NCBI RefSeq assembly: GCF_017591425.1
Contig: NW_024464918.1
Span: 8,616,001-8,680,000, forward strand
Length of the DNA stretch: 64,000 nucleotides
Direction: 5' to 3'
Origin: Ochotona curzoniae
Taxonomy: Eukaryota; Chordata; Mammalia; Lagomorpha; Ochotonidae
Shown in pieces: positions 1-10,860 of this stretch. Positions within the stretch are counted from its first letter, which is position 1. Every line of letters starts with the position of its first letter. Under the pieces are notes generated by a model. That model worked only from the letters and a program-made list of their open reading frames with translations. It did no database searches and had not been told where the DNA came from. Both the position numbers and the translations under genes were made by a program.

Positions 1-149
1 TTCAAAGCCATTGTTCACAAGTCTGTGCTTTAACCTTCCAACATGAAGCAGCCTTTCCCTTCACCTTTCACTTCCTATTGAAAAATATTTTATTTCTTTA
101 TTAAATTAACAAGGGATTTTCTATTTCACATTTATGATAAAACTCAAAC
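1..149. other. No identified feature
   Basis: AT-rich sequence ahead of the first SINE tail. I see no gene or recognisable repeat here. Confidence 0.5.
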
Positions 150-238
150 TGCAGAGAGTGAACCAGTGGATGGAAAATCTCTCTTTTTCTCTTCCCTCTA
201 TGTAACTCTGCATTCAAATACAAATTAAATAAAAAGAG
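150..238 (+). mobile_element. CSINE 3'-end fragment
   Basis: Carries the conserved 3' block of the lagomorph C-repeat: 'gagtgaaccagtggatgg', then a CT-rich stretch, 'tgtaactctgc' and an 'aaattaaataaaaa' tail. The tRNA-like head is missing, so this is a truncated, non-coding insertion. Family assignment comes from similarity to the fuller copies in the window. Confidence 0.75.
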
Positions 239-879
239 TAGATGCATTTGTTGGCTAGAAAATACTTTATTGACAGTGAATGATGCCAATAAAGTAATAA
301 TAGTATTTATAATAATAACAATAATAATATTTTTATATTGATAAAAATACCCTATTACACTTGCAGTCATGAATATTACTCCACTAAAAGACATATTTTC
401 TATCCTTTTTTTGCCTTCTTACTTAATTGGAGTAACATTTTAAAATAAAATGCTGCTATATAATCAGAAGAGAGAGAGAAAGAGAGAGAGAGAGAGAACT
501 CAGATGCTACATCCTGGACAATCCCCCTGAGCACCACCATCAGGCTCATGATTTTCTCTCTCTCTCCATTCTAGTATATACATATCAACCAAAATTACTA
601 CAAATGCCACTTAGTTAAGCCTTTTATTACAGTAAAGGCACTTCAGTTTTCTTCAAGTTACTTCCAAGAGCTGCAAGAAATTCCCTTTGTTTACGGTTGT
701 TGTTTATAACCTCACTTACAATTCAATTCTTGGTGTCTACAGCACATCTGACATGTTCTTCAGCATCACTCACCAATGCTTCATCATAACTTTGCAAATT
801 TAATTTCAAACCACTGCCCATCACTCAGACTTTTATTTGGCCTAAATGAACTGTTGGTACCACTGCATTGAACAAATCC
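239..879. other. Unassigned stretch with a GA microsatellite
   Basis: Apart from the GA run at 468-498, I see no repeat or coding signal. AT-rich intergenic or intronic sequence. Confidence 0.4.
468..498. repeat. (GA)n microsatellite
   Basis: A near-perfect run of GA dinucleotides with one AA interruption. No SINE body is attached, so it is a free simple repeat. Likely polymorphic in length. Confidence 0.9.
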
Positions 880-988
880 AATTGCTTGCGGCTATTTGGG
901 GAATGAACCAGTGGATGAAAGATCTCTCTCTCTCTCTGTTTTTCCTCTCTTTGTGTAACTGTTTCAAGAAAAAAAATAAATCCTAAGG
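880..988 (+). mobile_element. CSINE 3'-end fragment
   Basis: Shows the right-hand part of the C-repeat: 'ggctatttggggaatgaacc', 'agtggatgaaagatctc', a (TC) run, 'tgtgtaactg' and an A-rich tail with 'aaataaatcct'. The 5' half is lost or too diverged to see. Confidence 0.75.
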
Positions 989-2149
989 GGAAAAAATGAA
1001 CAAAGAGAGCCCAGGTCTTTGAGGATCCCTAGGATCCACAGCACTGAGTGTGATAAAATGAGAGGGAACCAAAAAGGAGACCGAAGAGGTGAAAATTAAA
1101 ACAGCTGGAGAACCAAGAGACTGTGGTGTTTGCTCAACACCAACAACTCTATCTTGAAACTCAAATTTGTCTCTATCTTCTATCTTTAAGCTCCAAACAA
1201 AATCTCACAGTTCCCAGGGGACCATTATTTATTTTATTCCAGATCTATTTTCCAATTTAAAAATACATAAATGGCCCCATTTGGGAGGCATTTATTTTGT
1301 ATAATGAGCAGAACCTGAGAATCCTTTGTCTACTGGTGCCTCTTACTTCATTTTCAATAAGAAACTGATCGCTGTGACATAAACCTGTACTTCATTCATC
1401 CGTCTGACTTCAGGATGGCATGTGTCTTGGAAACCAGACTTTATGATACAGAATTGAGCATAATTTCATGAACATGCTTAAGCTTAGTCTTCAGATATTT
1501 TTGCATGAAGACAACATATGGCTTATGCATGAGAGGACTCAAAATAACATAAGGAAGAATGAACAACTGCTTCTCGAGAGAACAAAGACAGAGAAGGAGA
1601 GAGAGAGGGGGAGAGAGCGAGCGAGAGAGAAAGATGTAGAAAGAGACATAGAGAAATGAAATGCTCAACTATTGCAACAAAGCAGGCAGATATGGATATG
1701 CACATCTTATTTGAAAAGAGTAACAGGATCATCACAAGAACTTTCAGATGTAAAGAATGGCAATGGCATGCACTTCTTACACTCTTTTACTAAATAAGAT
1801 CCACCAACATTAACAACTCAAAGGCAATTCTAATTCTAAACTTGGGAAAGTTGTTATCAAAAATGTGGACAGCCAAAGCTGACTAAATCTACTCTCCAAA
1901 TACCCACCAGATTCACCCACCAGATGAAAGAAAATCCAGTCGACAAAATATTAAATAACAGAAATGTTGGACAAGTAAAACATTTCAGAAACATTCTATT
2001 TGAAAGGAAAGGGTTTGGGAATGAGGGTCTCAAAGTTTAAATGATTGTTTCTACTCTAAGTACAGTTTTGAAAGGCAAGGTCAAGTTTAAAGTTAGACCG
2101 TCTCAGATAGACACAATCAGCATTTAAAATAATATGTGGATGCATGTAC
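989..2149. other. Unassigned stretch with a purine-rich tract
   Basis: No gene or repeat family recognised. It contains the GA-rich tract at 1585-1655. Short open frames that cross this tract on both strands are products of the low-complexity sequence. Confidence 0.4.
1585..1655. repeat. GA-rich low-complexity tract
   Basis: About 70 bases that are almost all purine on the + strand, mostly GAGA with GCGA interruptions. It opens frames on both strands (Arg/Glu-rich on +, Ser/Leu-rich on -) that are not genes. Confidence 0.85.
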
Positions 2150-2456
2150 CTCGGTCTGCTAGTGTTGTTACAATAAAATAGCATAAGCTCGATGATGTAC
2201 AGACAATATGAGTTTAAACCTTACAATTCTGGATGCTGAAAAGCATAAACAGAGGGTCCAGTTTTAGCAGCAAGGCTTGTCCATTTATCCTCGCATGGTA
2301 TAAAAGTATCTTGTGCAGGATTATTTCGTAAGGTTACTAACCTCATTCATAAGGGCAACCTCTCCAAGCCTTCATCACCTCACCTGCTCCCCACCTTCAG
2401 CTTGAGAGTTCAGATTTCAATAGAGGCATTTGGGGAGATGTAAAAGTTTCAACATC
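2150..2456 (-). mobile_element. MLT1-type MaLR solo LTR, antisense
   Basis: Reads as the complement of a MaLR (MLT1) LTR. It begins with 'tctgctagtgttgttacaat', the complement of the LTR 3' end, followed by 'cttacaattctggatgctg', then the complement of the 'gccttataaaag'-type U3 region, ending near 'agttcagatttcaatagagg'. The MLT1 family is an ancient non-autonomous ERVL-related retrotransposon. No internal region follows, so it is a solo LTR. Divergence is high. Confidence 0.65.
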
Positions 2457-2462
2457 TTGCAC

Positions 2463-2512
2463 CTTATACTCACATACAAGTTATATATAAATATATATAT
2501 ATACGTGTGATT
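2463..2512. repeat. (TA)n microsatellite
   Basis: A run of TA dinucleotides with short interruptions, ending in 'acgtgtg'. Confidence 0.8.
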
Positions 2513-2649
2513 GGATAAATACTGAGGAAGGAAACATTTTGAACATGTGTCATCATACTCTTAGGTTCCGCATATTTATATCACCAGGGATGGTGATGAT
2601 GACGAAGGAGTCAAGTTTTTAAATATCTACAAAAAGCAACAAGGGCAAA

Positions 2650-2706
2650 AAGAAGAAGAAGAAAACAAATATATACATATATACACACACATATATATGT
2701 ATACCC
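2650..2706. repeat. (AAG)n then TA/CA-rich microsatellite
   Basis: An (AGA) run at about 2650-2663 followed by alternating TATATACA and CACA steps to 2706. The alternating purine-pyrimidine tract could be structurally flexible. Confidence 0.75.
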
Positions 2707-3007
2707 AATATGGTATAAACAAGGATCATATTACTAATCAGGAAGACTCTCCTTGACACAATCATAATGAGATACAACAAGACTCATAGTGAATGTGCAA
2801 ATAGCAAGAATTGCTGAAGCATGTTTCAGAAAAGTCAGCCAAATTTGCTGAGTAAGAAGGCTTTTGTATGTAACAAGTGCTTTTTCTTTTAAATGCCATG
2901 CTTGAAAATGTATGGCTCTTACTAAGAAAGAAAAATTGGTGCCAGGTGGCAAAGAATTAAATAAATCACTGGCATCGTGTTTATAGTTCACCAATAGAGG
3001 ACATGTT

Positions 3008-3200
3008 TTGGGAAGCAGGTATCTCACAACAGAAAGCGTTGAGGTGCCTGCATCCCATGCTGCAATGTATGTGGGTTTGATTCCAAGCCCTGTTCTCTGC
3101 TTCAGCTCCCTGGGGATGCACACTCTGGGAGGTAGCAAGCATTGGCTCCAGTACCTGGGGCCGAAAAACTGGAATGGGAGACATGGATGGCAAACCACCA
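3008..3200 (+). mobile_element. Old CSINE copy, 5' part
   Basis: An older C-repeat subfamily. The order of blocks is preserved: 'gaggtgcctgcatcccatgc', 'tgtgggtttgattccaagcc' (B-box-like), 'cttcagctccctgggg', and 'aactggaatgggagac'. The 3' half is absent. It sits 100 bases upstream of a much younger copy. The longest open frame in the window (- strand, ending at 2734) runs into this repeat. Confidence 0.65.
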
Positions 3201-3286
3201 GCCCTGTCTGTTTTGGTTTTTGGAAAGTGAGTCTTTTCTGTGTGTTTCTGCTGTTCTCACTTTTTCCTCTGACTTGGAAGCAAATG

Positions 3287-3299
3287 AAGTATACATTAA
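3287..3299. repeat. Target-site duplication, left copy
   Basis: 'aagtatacattaa', identical to 3619-3631, flanking the SINE. Confidence 0.93.
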
Positions 3300-3618
3300 G
3301 GGCCTGGCGCAGTGGTTAAGGTCCTTGCCTTGGACGCCTGGAATCCCATATGGGTGACAGTTCTAATCCCGGCAGCCCCACTTCCCTTCCAGCTCCCTGC
3401 CTGTGGCCCGGGAAAGCAGTCAAGGACGGCCCAAGGCTTTGGGACCCTGCACCCACATGGGAGACCCGGAAGAGTCTCCTGGCTTCGGATCAGCATAGCA
3501 TCGACTGTTGCGCTCACTTGGGGAGTGAATCATCGGACGGAAGATCTTCCTCTCTGTCTCTCCTCTCTGTATATCCACCTTTCCAATTAAAAAAATAAAA
3601 AAAATAAATCTTTAAAAA
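3300..3618 (+). mobile_element. Full-length young CSINE (pika-type) with perfect TSD
   Basis: A complete tRNA-derived SINE: head 'gggcctggcgcagtgg', B-box region 'gttctaatcccggc', body blocks 'agctccctgcctgtgg', 'tttgggaccctgcaccca' and 'gggagtgaatcatcggacgg', a CT-rich stretch, and an A-rich tail containing 'aataaatcttt'. It is flanked by identical 13-base direct repeats, 'aagtatacattaa', at 3287-3299 and 3619-3631. This target-site duplication shows L1-style target-primed insertion and fixes the element ends. Low divergence implies a recent insertion. Short frames inside it are not genes. Confidence 0.93.
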
Positions 3619-3631
3619 AAGTATACATTAA
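3619..3631. repeat. Target-site duplication, right copy
   Basis: 'aagtatacattaa', identical to 3287-3299, immediately after the SINE tail. Confidence 0.93.
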
Positions 3632-3942
3632 AAACAAAAACAGATTGACCCTTATTAAGGAAAAGAAAGGCTTTTACTAGATTGGAAGAACAGGGTATTA
3701 TTAAAGAAAAAGTATCACAATAAAATATTAGGGGTGAGGATGCTGGAAACTCTGAGCTTGAACCAGAGAGGCACACTCAAAAACAGGCAAATTTCAATAC
3801 CCTAACATGGATGAATTCAGACTAGAATCCTCTTTATTGGTGGATTAATTGAGCATCTTGCCACAGACTGCCCGCCTATTATTCACAGATCTTGTTAATA
3901 ATCCTCCCTCAACTATGACCACACCTTAAGAAATACAATCAG
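3632..3942. other. No identified feature
   Basis: AT-rich spacer between two SINEs. No coding or repeat signal recognised. Confidence 0.4.
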
Positions 3943-4275
3943 TGGGGCCTGGGATAGCAGCCTAGCAGCAAAGGTCCTCACATTGCTCATGCCAGGATCC
4001 CCCATGTGTCCTGGTTCTAATCCCTGTGGCCCCACTTCCCATCCAATTCCATGCTTGTGGCCTGGGAAAGCAGTGGAGGACAGCCAAAGCTTTGGGACCC
4101 TGCACCCAAATGGGAGACCTGGAAGAGGCTCCTGGCTCCCAGCTTCAGATCAGCACAGCTCTGGCCATTGTGGCTGTTTGGGGAATGAATCAGTGGATGG
4201 AAGATATTTCTCTATGTGTCTTCTTCTCTCTGTATATTTGACTTTCTAATAAAAATAAAATAAATAAATAAAAAA
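3943..4275 (+). mobile_element. Full-length CSINE
   Basis: Head 'ggggcctgggatagcagcct', then 'ggttctaatccctg', 'gggaaagcagtggagg', 'tttgggaccctgcaccca', 'gggaatgaatcagtggatgg', and a tail of 'aataaaataaataaataaa'. Short imperfect flanking repeats ('acaatca' on both sides) may be a decayed target-site duplication. Somewhat more diverged than the copy at 3300. Confidence 0.88.
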
Positions 4276-5279
4276 CCACAATCAACATAAACTAGCACTC
4301 TTCTAAAAGTCAGCTCTGCATGTTTTACTGGTCATTTCTATTGAGCAGAAGCCTCAACAATCACAGTGACTTTTGTTCGGATTATGTCTGCTGATCTTGA
4401 TGGCTTTTTACCAACTTCAGGACAGCATCGTTTTGATTTATCCATTCATACTACTTCTTGATTCAAAGAACCAAAAGAGACATACATTGATAAAGAGTCA
4501 ACTTTACCCTGCCCCCAACCACAAATTTCCTTCAATAAATCTTTCTTTTTCCATTGTTTCCAAGAGGAATTCAATGAGAGGCATGATATATGATACTCAG
4601 GGGGAAACAACTTACCCATCACTGAGAACATTTTTAAAGCTTCTGTGGCTACACAGGAGAGGATTTCTCCCCATATATTCAATTAGCTAAGAAGAATAAA
4701 AAGAATTAGTTCCTCTCAAAAATATGTAAAATTAAGGTGACACACACCCCATTCCTCTCTCCATCTTAGCTACCTAGATACCACTATTCTTTTCCAATTC
4801 TTCTCATTGAGATAGAATATTTGAGGCTTCACGTGATATCATTTGTTTAAGCTTACTGAACACAGACGGTACTTACCCTTTTATTTAAAAAAAAAATTAA
4901 GGTATTACTCTAAAAAGTATCGGTTCATGTTTACTCATGGCAAGCATAAGCCACTGTCTCAGTGGAAGAATTAAGAGCAAGGAAGAACTGATGCAAGATG
5001 CGCAAGTGTTTACAGAAAGAAAAAAGTGTCACAGACAATGTGTTCTTAGAACAAATGGATTTTCAAATATCTATAATCACGATTTCTGATAAAAATCCAA
5101 CTACAGTAATGATTCACAGTGCTACACAGAATGAAAGAACAGCAAGTGACACTTTAGTAGAACAGAGTATTAATTTTGTAAGAAAATAAAATCAACAAGT
5201 GGTTACTAGTTTTGGTAAATAAATTAGTGTTTCAACGGGCATCCCATGCCAAGTAGAAGTAGGTAATACTAGAGGCTGA
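4276..5279. other. No identified feature
   Basis: About 1 kb of AT-rich sequence. The small open frames show no recognisable protein. No repeat family assigned. Confidence 0.4.
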
Positions 5280-5595
5280 TGCCTAACTCCCTCTAAACTC
5301 AACATGTAAAAATCACAGTTCTCAAGGCGACAGGTAGGGTCATAGAGAGCTAACAGATTATGACCTTTGTAAAAAGCACTTCACAGATGAATGGAATAAC
5401 AGACACTTTTTTTTTTCAGGCGAGGAAATGGCAAGAAGGGACTGTGGTTTGAGAACAAGGACCCTCATGAGATAAAAAACCTGCAGAAGCCTTATCTTCC
5501 TAACTTACATAACTGCAAGTAATAAACTTCTGTTTTTGACATGTTGCCTATTTCCCATGATTTTATTTTAGCAGGCTAAATGGACTAAGTTAGGC
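5280..5595 (+). mobile_element. MLT1-type MaLR LTR, degraded
   Basis: The 3' half follows the MLT1 pattern: 'ctcatgagataaaaaacctg', then 'acataactgcaagtaataaa', 'cttctgtttttgac', 'attttattttagcagg', and 'aaatggactaagttaggc'. The 5' half ('cctaactccctctaaactc', 'ggtagggtcatagagagc') is weaker. No internal retroviral region is attached. An alternative is another MaLR subfamily such as MST. Confidence 0.55.
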
Positions 5596-5994
5596 ATAAA
5601 TGGCTATTCTGATGTCTGGGCTGGAAGCAATGAGTGCATCCTAAAAGCTCCCAGGTGAGGTTGATAGTGTTCGTCCACAGATCTCGGAGGGAAGGGCACA
5701 GTTCTGTGATGTGGCATCAGTGGTGGCCACCATTACACAGAGCCAGACAGAAAATGACCATTCTTCACGCTTAACTCTGAAACAAAGGCACCTTCAGTGG
5801 TTGCAGATCAAAAACCACTCAGAAGAAAGAAGTGAAAGAAAATTGAACAAGAGACTTTTGCATTTCTAGCCTGATAGCCTAAAAACCTGGTGTGTTTTTC
5901 CAAGGACCCCTAACATCCATACAATAGAGAGACAAATTCTATTGGTATGTAAAGATTAAAGGGAATATCCTATTGAAGGCCATTAGCACATTGT
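5596..5994. other. No identified feature
   Basis: I recognise neither a gene nor a repeat in this roughly 400-base stretch. Confidence 0.4.
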
Positions 5995-6105
5995 AAAAAC
6001 GTGTAAAGATTAAATGGCATACTACATTAATGGCACATAATAAGTATTGAGCAGATGGTATTCATTTATACAGATACTGGTAGCATTATCACCACTACCA
6101 TTATA
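5995..6105 (-). mobile_element. MIR SINE remnant, antisense
   Basis: Matches the complement of the 5' half of the mammalian-wide MIR: 'aaagattaaatggcatacta', 'ggcacataataagtattgag', and 'agcattatcaccactacca'. It is followed 45 bases later by a plus-sense MIR 3' half, so this may be one MIR with an inverted 5' part or two separate insertions. Confidence 0.6.
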
Positions 6106-6149
6106 AGAGAATAAATATTAAAGGTTGCTGAAGAAATCCAGTTCCTCCA

Positions 6150-6245
6150 ATGCATTCATTATACAGAGAGGAAAATCAAAATCCCAGAAGTAAAACTGAC
6201 TTGCCCAAGATCATATGACCTATGAGCCGGTTATTCAGTGGTGTG
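6150..6245 (+). mobile_element. MIR SINE remnant, central part
   Basis: Carries the MIR core: 'cattatacagagaggaaaat', 'aactgacttgcccaagatca', 'atgacctatgagccggttat'. Consistent with consensus positions past those covered by the antisense piece at 5995-6105. Confidence 0.65.
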
Positions 6246-6354
6246 TTTTATCGACTATGATGCTGTAATGTTTTGCTGTTCTTTCAACTTAACACCTGCT
6301 GCTGACCTTATTTCATAGCTTCCCCTTTAAGGGAATGTATAGTGATGGAGTAAA

Positions 6355-6665
6355 ACAGATTATCATATCAAGATGTGGGGATACAATGCAATAAGCATCC
6401 TTGCTTCCAAATTGAAGATAGACTTAAAATGAAACTGTTGGACATATCCAGAGAATGGGATGTTGGACTGTCTGACGTTGTATGTACCAGCAATGTTGGG
6501 GCACACTTGAATAACAGACTTATGAAGGACTGTATTATTATAACAGTATGTATACATTCAGAGTATCAAACATGGGAGTGGGAATTTCAGGAAGGGGAAT
6601 CCCAGACTCTACAGAATTGTACCATAAAATTCAAATTTCAAAATAAAAATTCAATAAAATTCTAC
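6355..6665 (+). mobile_element. L1 3'-UTR tail, truncated (lagomorph-type)
   Basis: Shares with the copies at 13425, 15490 and 39521 the series 'gatgttggactgtctgac', 'gcacacttgaataacagac', 'gaaggactgtattatta', a G-rich stretch ('gggagtggga', 'ggaaggggaatcccag'), then an A-rich end with repeated 'aattcaa'. No ORF2 sequence is left. It is a severely 5'-truncated LINE-1 insertion. Confidence 0.7.
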
Positions 6666-7479
6666 AAAAGTATCTACATCCAGAGGGAAATTCTACTAGC
6701 ATTATTTATTTGCATGTACAAGAAGTATTTATTTATTCATCTGGTATTTTACAAGAGATGCAACTACACGTGTGCTTTCTCAAAGCTTACCACATACTGA
6801 TTTTCTCAAGTTTGACAGAAATAATCTAAGAATGTATTGATGGGACTATTTCTGTATCTGTTGGCTTTAGGATAAATGAGGATGATATTTGTGTTTCATG
6901 CAGGAGAGTCATTGGTTTCCGCAGCCATAGGAAATTCTTAGTATTTATTTATTTATTTATTTTTGGCTTGTTTGTTTTCCTTAGGTGCATATGCAACTTG
7001 AGTACAGTGTTCTAATAACTACACATACTTTAAAAACTTTTTTTTTTTTACTTTTTGGTAGTAGTTTTTTTGTTGTTGTTGTTAATATTTTAGGATACTA
7101 TGGAGACTCAGAGGCAACCTTATTAGGAATGAACTATTAAGGGAAAACTCACAAAGAATCAATTTAAGTGCACAATTGCAGAGCTAAAACAGTTTACTGA
7201 GTTTTATAATTATCGTCATGCTTGAATTTTCATTACTCCAATATGACCTTTGAATTTGTTCTAAGTTTATTTGCATCAAATTACTAGTCCAGACCAAACA
7301 ACCACATACCTAAATTTTAGGGCTACTGTTTTACTTTCATAGAAATGGATGCATAAAATATGTGTTCTTCTGTGTTTGATATTTTGTACTTAGAATGTTT
7401 TTGAGTTGCATTTCTTTTTGTATCATGTCCCTGCATTTTGCTCTGCTTAAAGCTATTTAATTACTGTATTTGTGTTTAA
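6666..7479. other. Unassigned AT-rich stretch with simple repeats
   Basis: Contains a (TATT)n run at 6943-6963, a T-rich block near 7030-7060 and (GTT)n near 7070-7084. No gene or interspersed repeat recognised. Confidence 0.45.
6943..6963. repeat. (ATTT)n microsatellite
   Basis: About five units of ATTT. Confidence 0.85.
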
Positions 7480-7735
7480 GAGTGTAACTCAGCAATCACA
7501 TTGCCATTCAGAAGTCCCCCAACTCAATTCCTGCTATGAATTTTGGCTAATCTGCTTCTGATTCTAACAGCTTCTCAGAGGCAACAAGTGGCTGCTCAAG
7601 TAACTGGTTCTTCGTCACTGACATGGAATACCCAGATGGAGTTTGGGGATCGTGCTTCGGCTTAGCCCACCTTTGGATTATGCAGGCATTTTGGGGAGTA
7701 AATCAGTGGATGGAAGATCTGGCTGTCTGGCTCTC
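7480..7735 (+). mobile_element. Old CSINE copy
   Basis: An older C-repeat subfamily in plus orientation. Diagnostic 3' blocks are 'aagtggctgctcaagtaact', 'acccagatggagtttgggg', 'attttggggagtaaatcag' and 'tggatggaagatctggctg'. The 5' part ('ccattcagaagtcccccaac', 'aattcctgctatgaatt') is diverged. The A-rich tail has expanded into the pentanucleotide repeat that follows. Confidence 0.75.
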
Positions 7736-7772
7736 AAATAAAATAAAATAAAATAAAATAAAATAAAATAAC
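7736..7772 (+). repeat. (AAAAT)n microsatellite in a SINE tail
   Basis: About seven perfect AAAAT units, grown from the A-rich tail of the preceding SINE. A typical birth site for pentanucleotide repeats. Confidence 0.93.
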
Positions 7773-9339
7773 TTTAAAAAAGATAATTATACACAAAGTA
7801 CTTTGCCTACACATTTATGATATTTCTTCATTTAGTTTGAAATTTTAAACAGGCCTTTTGTTAGTTCTGCTTACAATGCTCCAGATTGAAAAGGACAATG
7901 CATTCCAGCTGATGGAAAGGAATGTGCAGGCCATAGTGGGTCATACTTTAAGCCAGTCTAACCTAATGACTTCACACTGCAAAAAATTAATCAAAATGCT
8001 ATCTACTAATTCAAATTTGATATGACATAGTTGTGATCTGGAATTTTATTAAAAGTTTAACTATAACATTGTTTTTTCCCCCTTTTCTAGGCACTATGAC
8101 AAAGCCTGCACAAAAAGCCTGAGTTATAGTTCAGAAATTTTGGGAAAGAATTACAACAACAAAAATCTACTAATAAAGAGAACATGCTGTAAGACATTTC
8201 ATTTTTCTAGCAGCAGTCAGCAGGAACTATTTTGTTCAATGAAGCTTTAATGGTTCATGAGCACAAGGAGAGCTAACCCATGGGTACTTAAAAATGCCAG
8301 TTCATGCAGCAGCAGAAAGACCTGGTACACTACTGATGGATTTGAAGAAAGAAATAATAGAAAATATTACCAAAGATGTTACTGTAGATGCTAACAGGTT
8401 TTCAAATAAGTCTCCTTTTTTATAATCAAAATGCTGATATTGGCTGATACACAGAAAAGCATAAACAGAGAAGAAAAATTAAGGAAAGGTGTGGAAGATA
8501 AAGCGGAGGATTGTATAATTCATGAACTCCCGGAAATGAAGGAGTGTAACAGAAAGCTACCGAGATCATTAGCTGTGCCCTACACAGAAAGCAGAAAGCC
8601 ACTGAGCAGCACTCCAGGATATTTTCACTCTAAGTCCAATCTCCTCAATTTACAGTGAGGCTTTTTCTTAGTTTTTGTATATTTTACGATTTTAAATTTG
8701 AAAAGAAAAATATTTGGATGCATTCAGTTCTTCCCCTACACATTTTTTTTTAAAGTAAAACAAGAGACAAAATCCAAAGAGCATTCAATATCAAAAAGTT
8801 ATGATGCTTTCTTCATATGGTTTTCAATGAAATTCCATATCAGGCATCTTATTTTTTCTCTTGGCTAAATCTCCAAGTTATTAATATCATCAGGTAATAA
8901 AGCTTTAGCATCACTATATAAAGTCCTTGAATTACAAATCACCTCTGTAGTATAGGCTGGACAATATTTAGGTTGTGACACCTGATGCTGAATTGCCAGA
9001 GAAACAGAGAGAAAATACCATTATTTCAAACATACTTTTAAATGTTTTGCCTGTCAAAAGTCTGCTGTAAGAAAGTTTAGAAGTTTGATACATTTGTTTA
9101 ACAGTTTTGATACTTCATTTCCAAAGATATCCAAAGCTCATTAAGCGACTTCCTAATCTTGATTCTCTTTTTATAGCAGGTTCTTTCATCATGATGATGA
9201 TGCTACCTGATGCTGGAGTTCAAGGAACACCTGTAGAAGTTCTTACCTAGGTCCAGTGCCTTCTAGTAACTAAGCTCTAGTAGTGATGATCTACACAGTA
9301 TTTCTACATATTTTCTTCCACCTATATGTTTTATTTAAT
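7773..9339. other. No identified feature
   Basis: About 1.5 kb of AT-rich DNA. A 75-codon frame at 8431-8658 has no recognisable domain, no strong start context and no partner exons, so I treat it as chance. No repeat assigned. Confidence 0.4.
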
Positions 9340-10060
9340 TAATTCATCCAGCTGCTCCACCACAGGGTTTGTTACACATATAAGGATAAAACAGGAAAGA
9401 AGGGGACAATAAAATCCTGCTACGTGGAAAGTACACCCTAGTGAACATGTTACATGAAAGGGAAATACTTAGCATGTTAAACGGCAGCTAATGACAAGAG
9501 AAGGAAATGAATTCAGAAGATACAAAAAGTGACGGTAAGATGCAGTGTTAGAGATAACATACTGCAGATACTTCACTAAAAAGTTTAGGGACTCGGCTTC
9601 TTAGTGTGTAGAGAAAAAGCATTAAGTAAAAGCATGCAAAGGCACTAAAGCAGAACTAGAATAGTTACAAGTTATGTCAATAACTCATTTGTATGTAATC
9701 ATTCACTTTCCTACCACTCTAGCTCAACCACCAAGATTACTCTGATGGAGGACTGCAAAGCCCACACCTGATCTCTATTCAATTCTGAGACTGCCCTGGC
9801 AAACTACCAGAGGACAAGTGAAGAAGCAGGAAGTTGGAATAGGACAGGAACACAGTCGAAATGGCTTGATGGGATTTTCAGGAGCAAATGGAGATGGAAT
9901 AAGAAGTGAACTTTAGAAAGAGAAGTACCTGTGATTCCAATTTACAAACCAAGTGGAGATACATGTCATCAAATGGACACGCACATGTTGAGTTCACTGG
10001 ATTTGTTTGAGCAGAATTACTACACTGGCATGACCAATTTACAGCTGATATTTGTGGTCA
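9340..10060 (-). mobile_element. L2 LINE remnant, antisense
   Basis: Follows the complement of an L2 3' region in order: 'aattaattcatccagctgct', 'acaataaaatcctgctacg', 'acaccctagtgaacatg', then around 9735 'gattactctgatggaggac', and near 9950 'aaaccaagtggagatacatg', equivalent to the L2 'ccaagtggagatgt' block. L2 is an ancient mammalian LINE that is now inactive. Heavily diverged; the middle part is hard to align by eye. Confidence 0.55.
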
Positions 10061-10479
10061 TAAGGGATGGATTCTCTGTAGAATGACTGTGGACAGAAAG
10101 AAAAAAAAAAACAGAAATCTAACAGCGGAGGCATGGGGAACTTAAAAATATAAACCTCAGAAGGAAAAACAAAAACAAAAAAGCAACAAAACAAAACATT
10201 TGACTATCAAAGAGTTTCAAAAAATATGTGAAGAGACAACATGGAAAGTGTGGTGCTGCATTATCCATAGGGAGAAAGCACTAAGTTTTACCTATAGTGT
10301 TTTGATTCAACTCTCCATTGAAGTTATGCAAAAAGGCCACTTTCTGTCCTTCAGTTGCCTGAACGGATTATACGGATGTTAGTCTCAAGTTATTTCTAAT
10401 GTTTTACATTTCATCCATCAGCTTGTTCCTTGTATTTGGTGCCTGGTTCTGTCCTCTTCATTTCCGTATCACTCCCTTA
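10061..10479. other. No identified feature
   Basis: Contains A-rich runs near 10098-10110 and 10160-10200. Otherwise unrecognised, lying between two oppositely oriented L2 remnants. Confidence 0.4.
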
Positions 10480-10860
10480 GTTGAAGATACTATCATCCAT
10501 CCAGGATAATGACAGTCTGCCTCCTGGTCTTATCAGTGCCTTCAACCCTCCCAACATTTTATCATTTCAATGCTACTTCCATATGAGGACCAGAGTGATC
10601 TTTCAAAAATGGCAATCTAACAAAAGAAAAGCCCTTTGATCACTTTCCATCATTGTCAAGATCAAGTCAAAACACAAGTTTTTTTTTTTTTTTTTGATTC
10701 CTTCTAAGCATCAGCTCCAGATTTGAGACTCTGCCAAATGTTTCTACTATGGACAATTCCCTGTGTTACTTACCTTATTTCTACTCACAGTTTAGGTCTC
10801 AGCAACCTGTAGTACAACCTGCACTATCCTCTGAATCCCCACCACAGGAAAATCAAATAA
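10480..10860 (+). mobile_element. L2 LINE remnant, sense
   Basis: Follows the L2 3'-end order: 'atactatcatccatccagg', 'aggaccagagtgatctttc', 'aaaaatggcaatctaac', 'tgatcactttccatcattg', 'aagatcaagtcaaaac', then after a T run 'gacaattccctgtgttac', 'tcacagtttaggtctcagc' and 'cctctgaatccccaccacag'. The 'agagtgatctttc' and 'aggtctcagc' blocks are the clearest. The poly-T at 10679-10697 replaces or interrupts the middle of the element. Confidence 0.65.
10679..10697. repeat. Poly-T run inside L2
   Basis: A 19-base T run lying within the L2 remnant. It could be the trace of a tiny antisense poly-A insertion. Confidence 0.85.

Noticed and set aside
2734..3198. 154-codon open frame on the minus strand, the longest in the window
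   Set aside because: Its first half is antisense to an old CSINE and the rest has no recognisable motif. Length is not unusual for chance in 64 kb.
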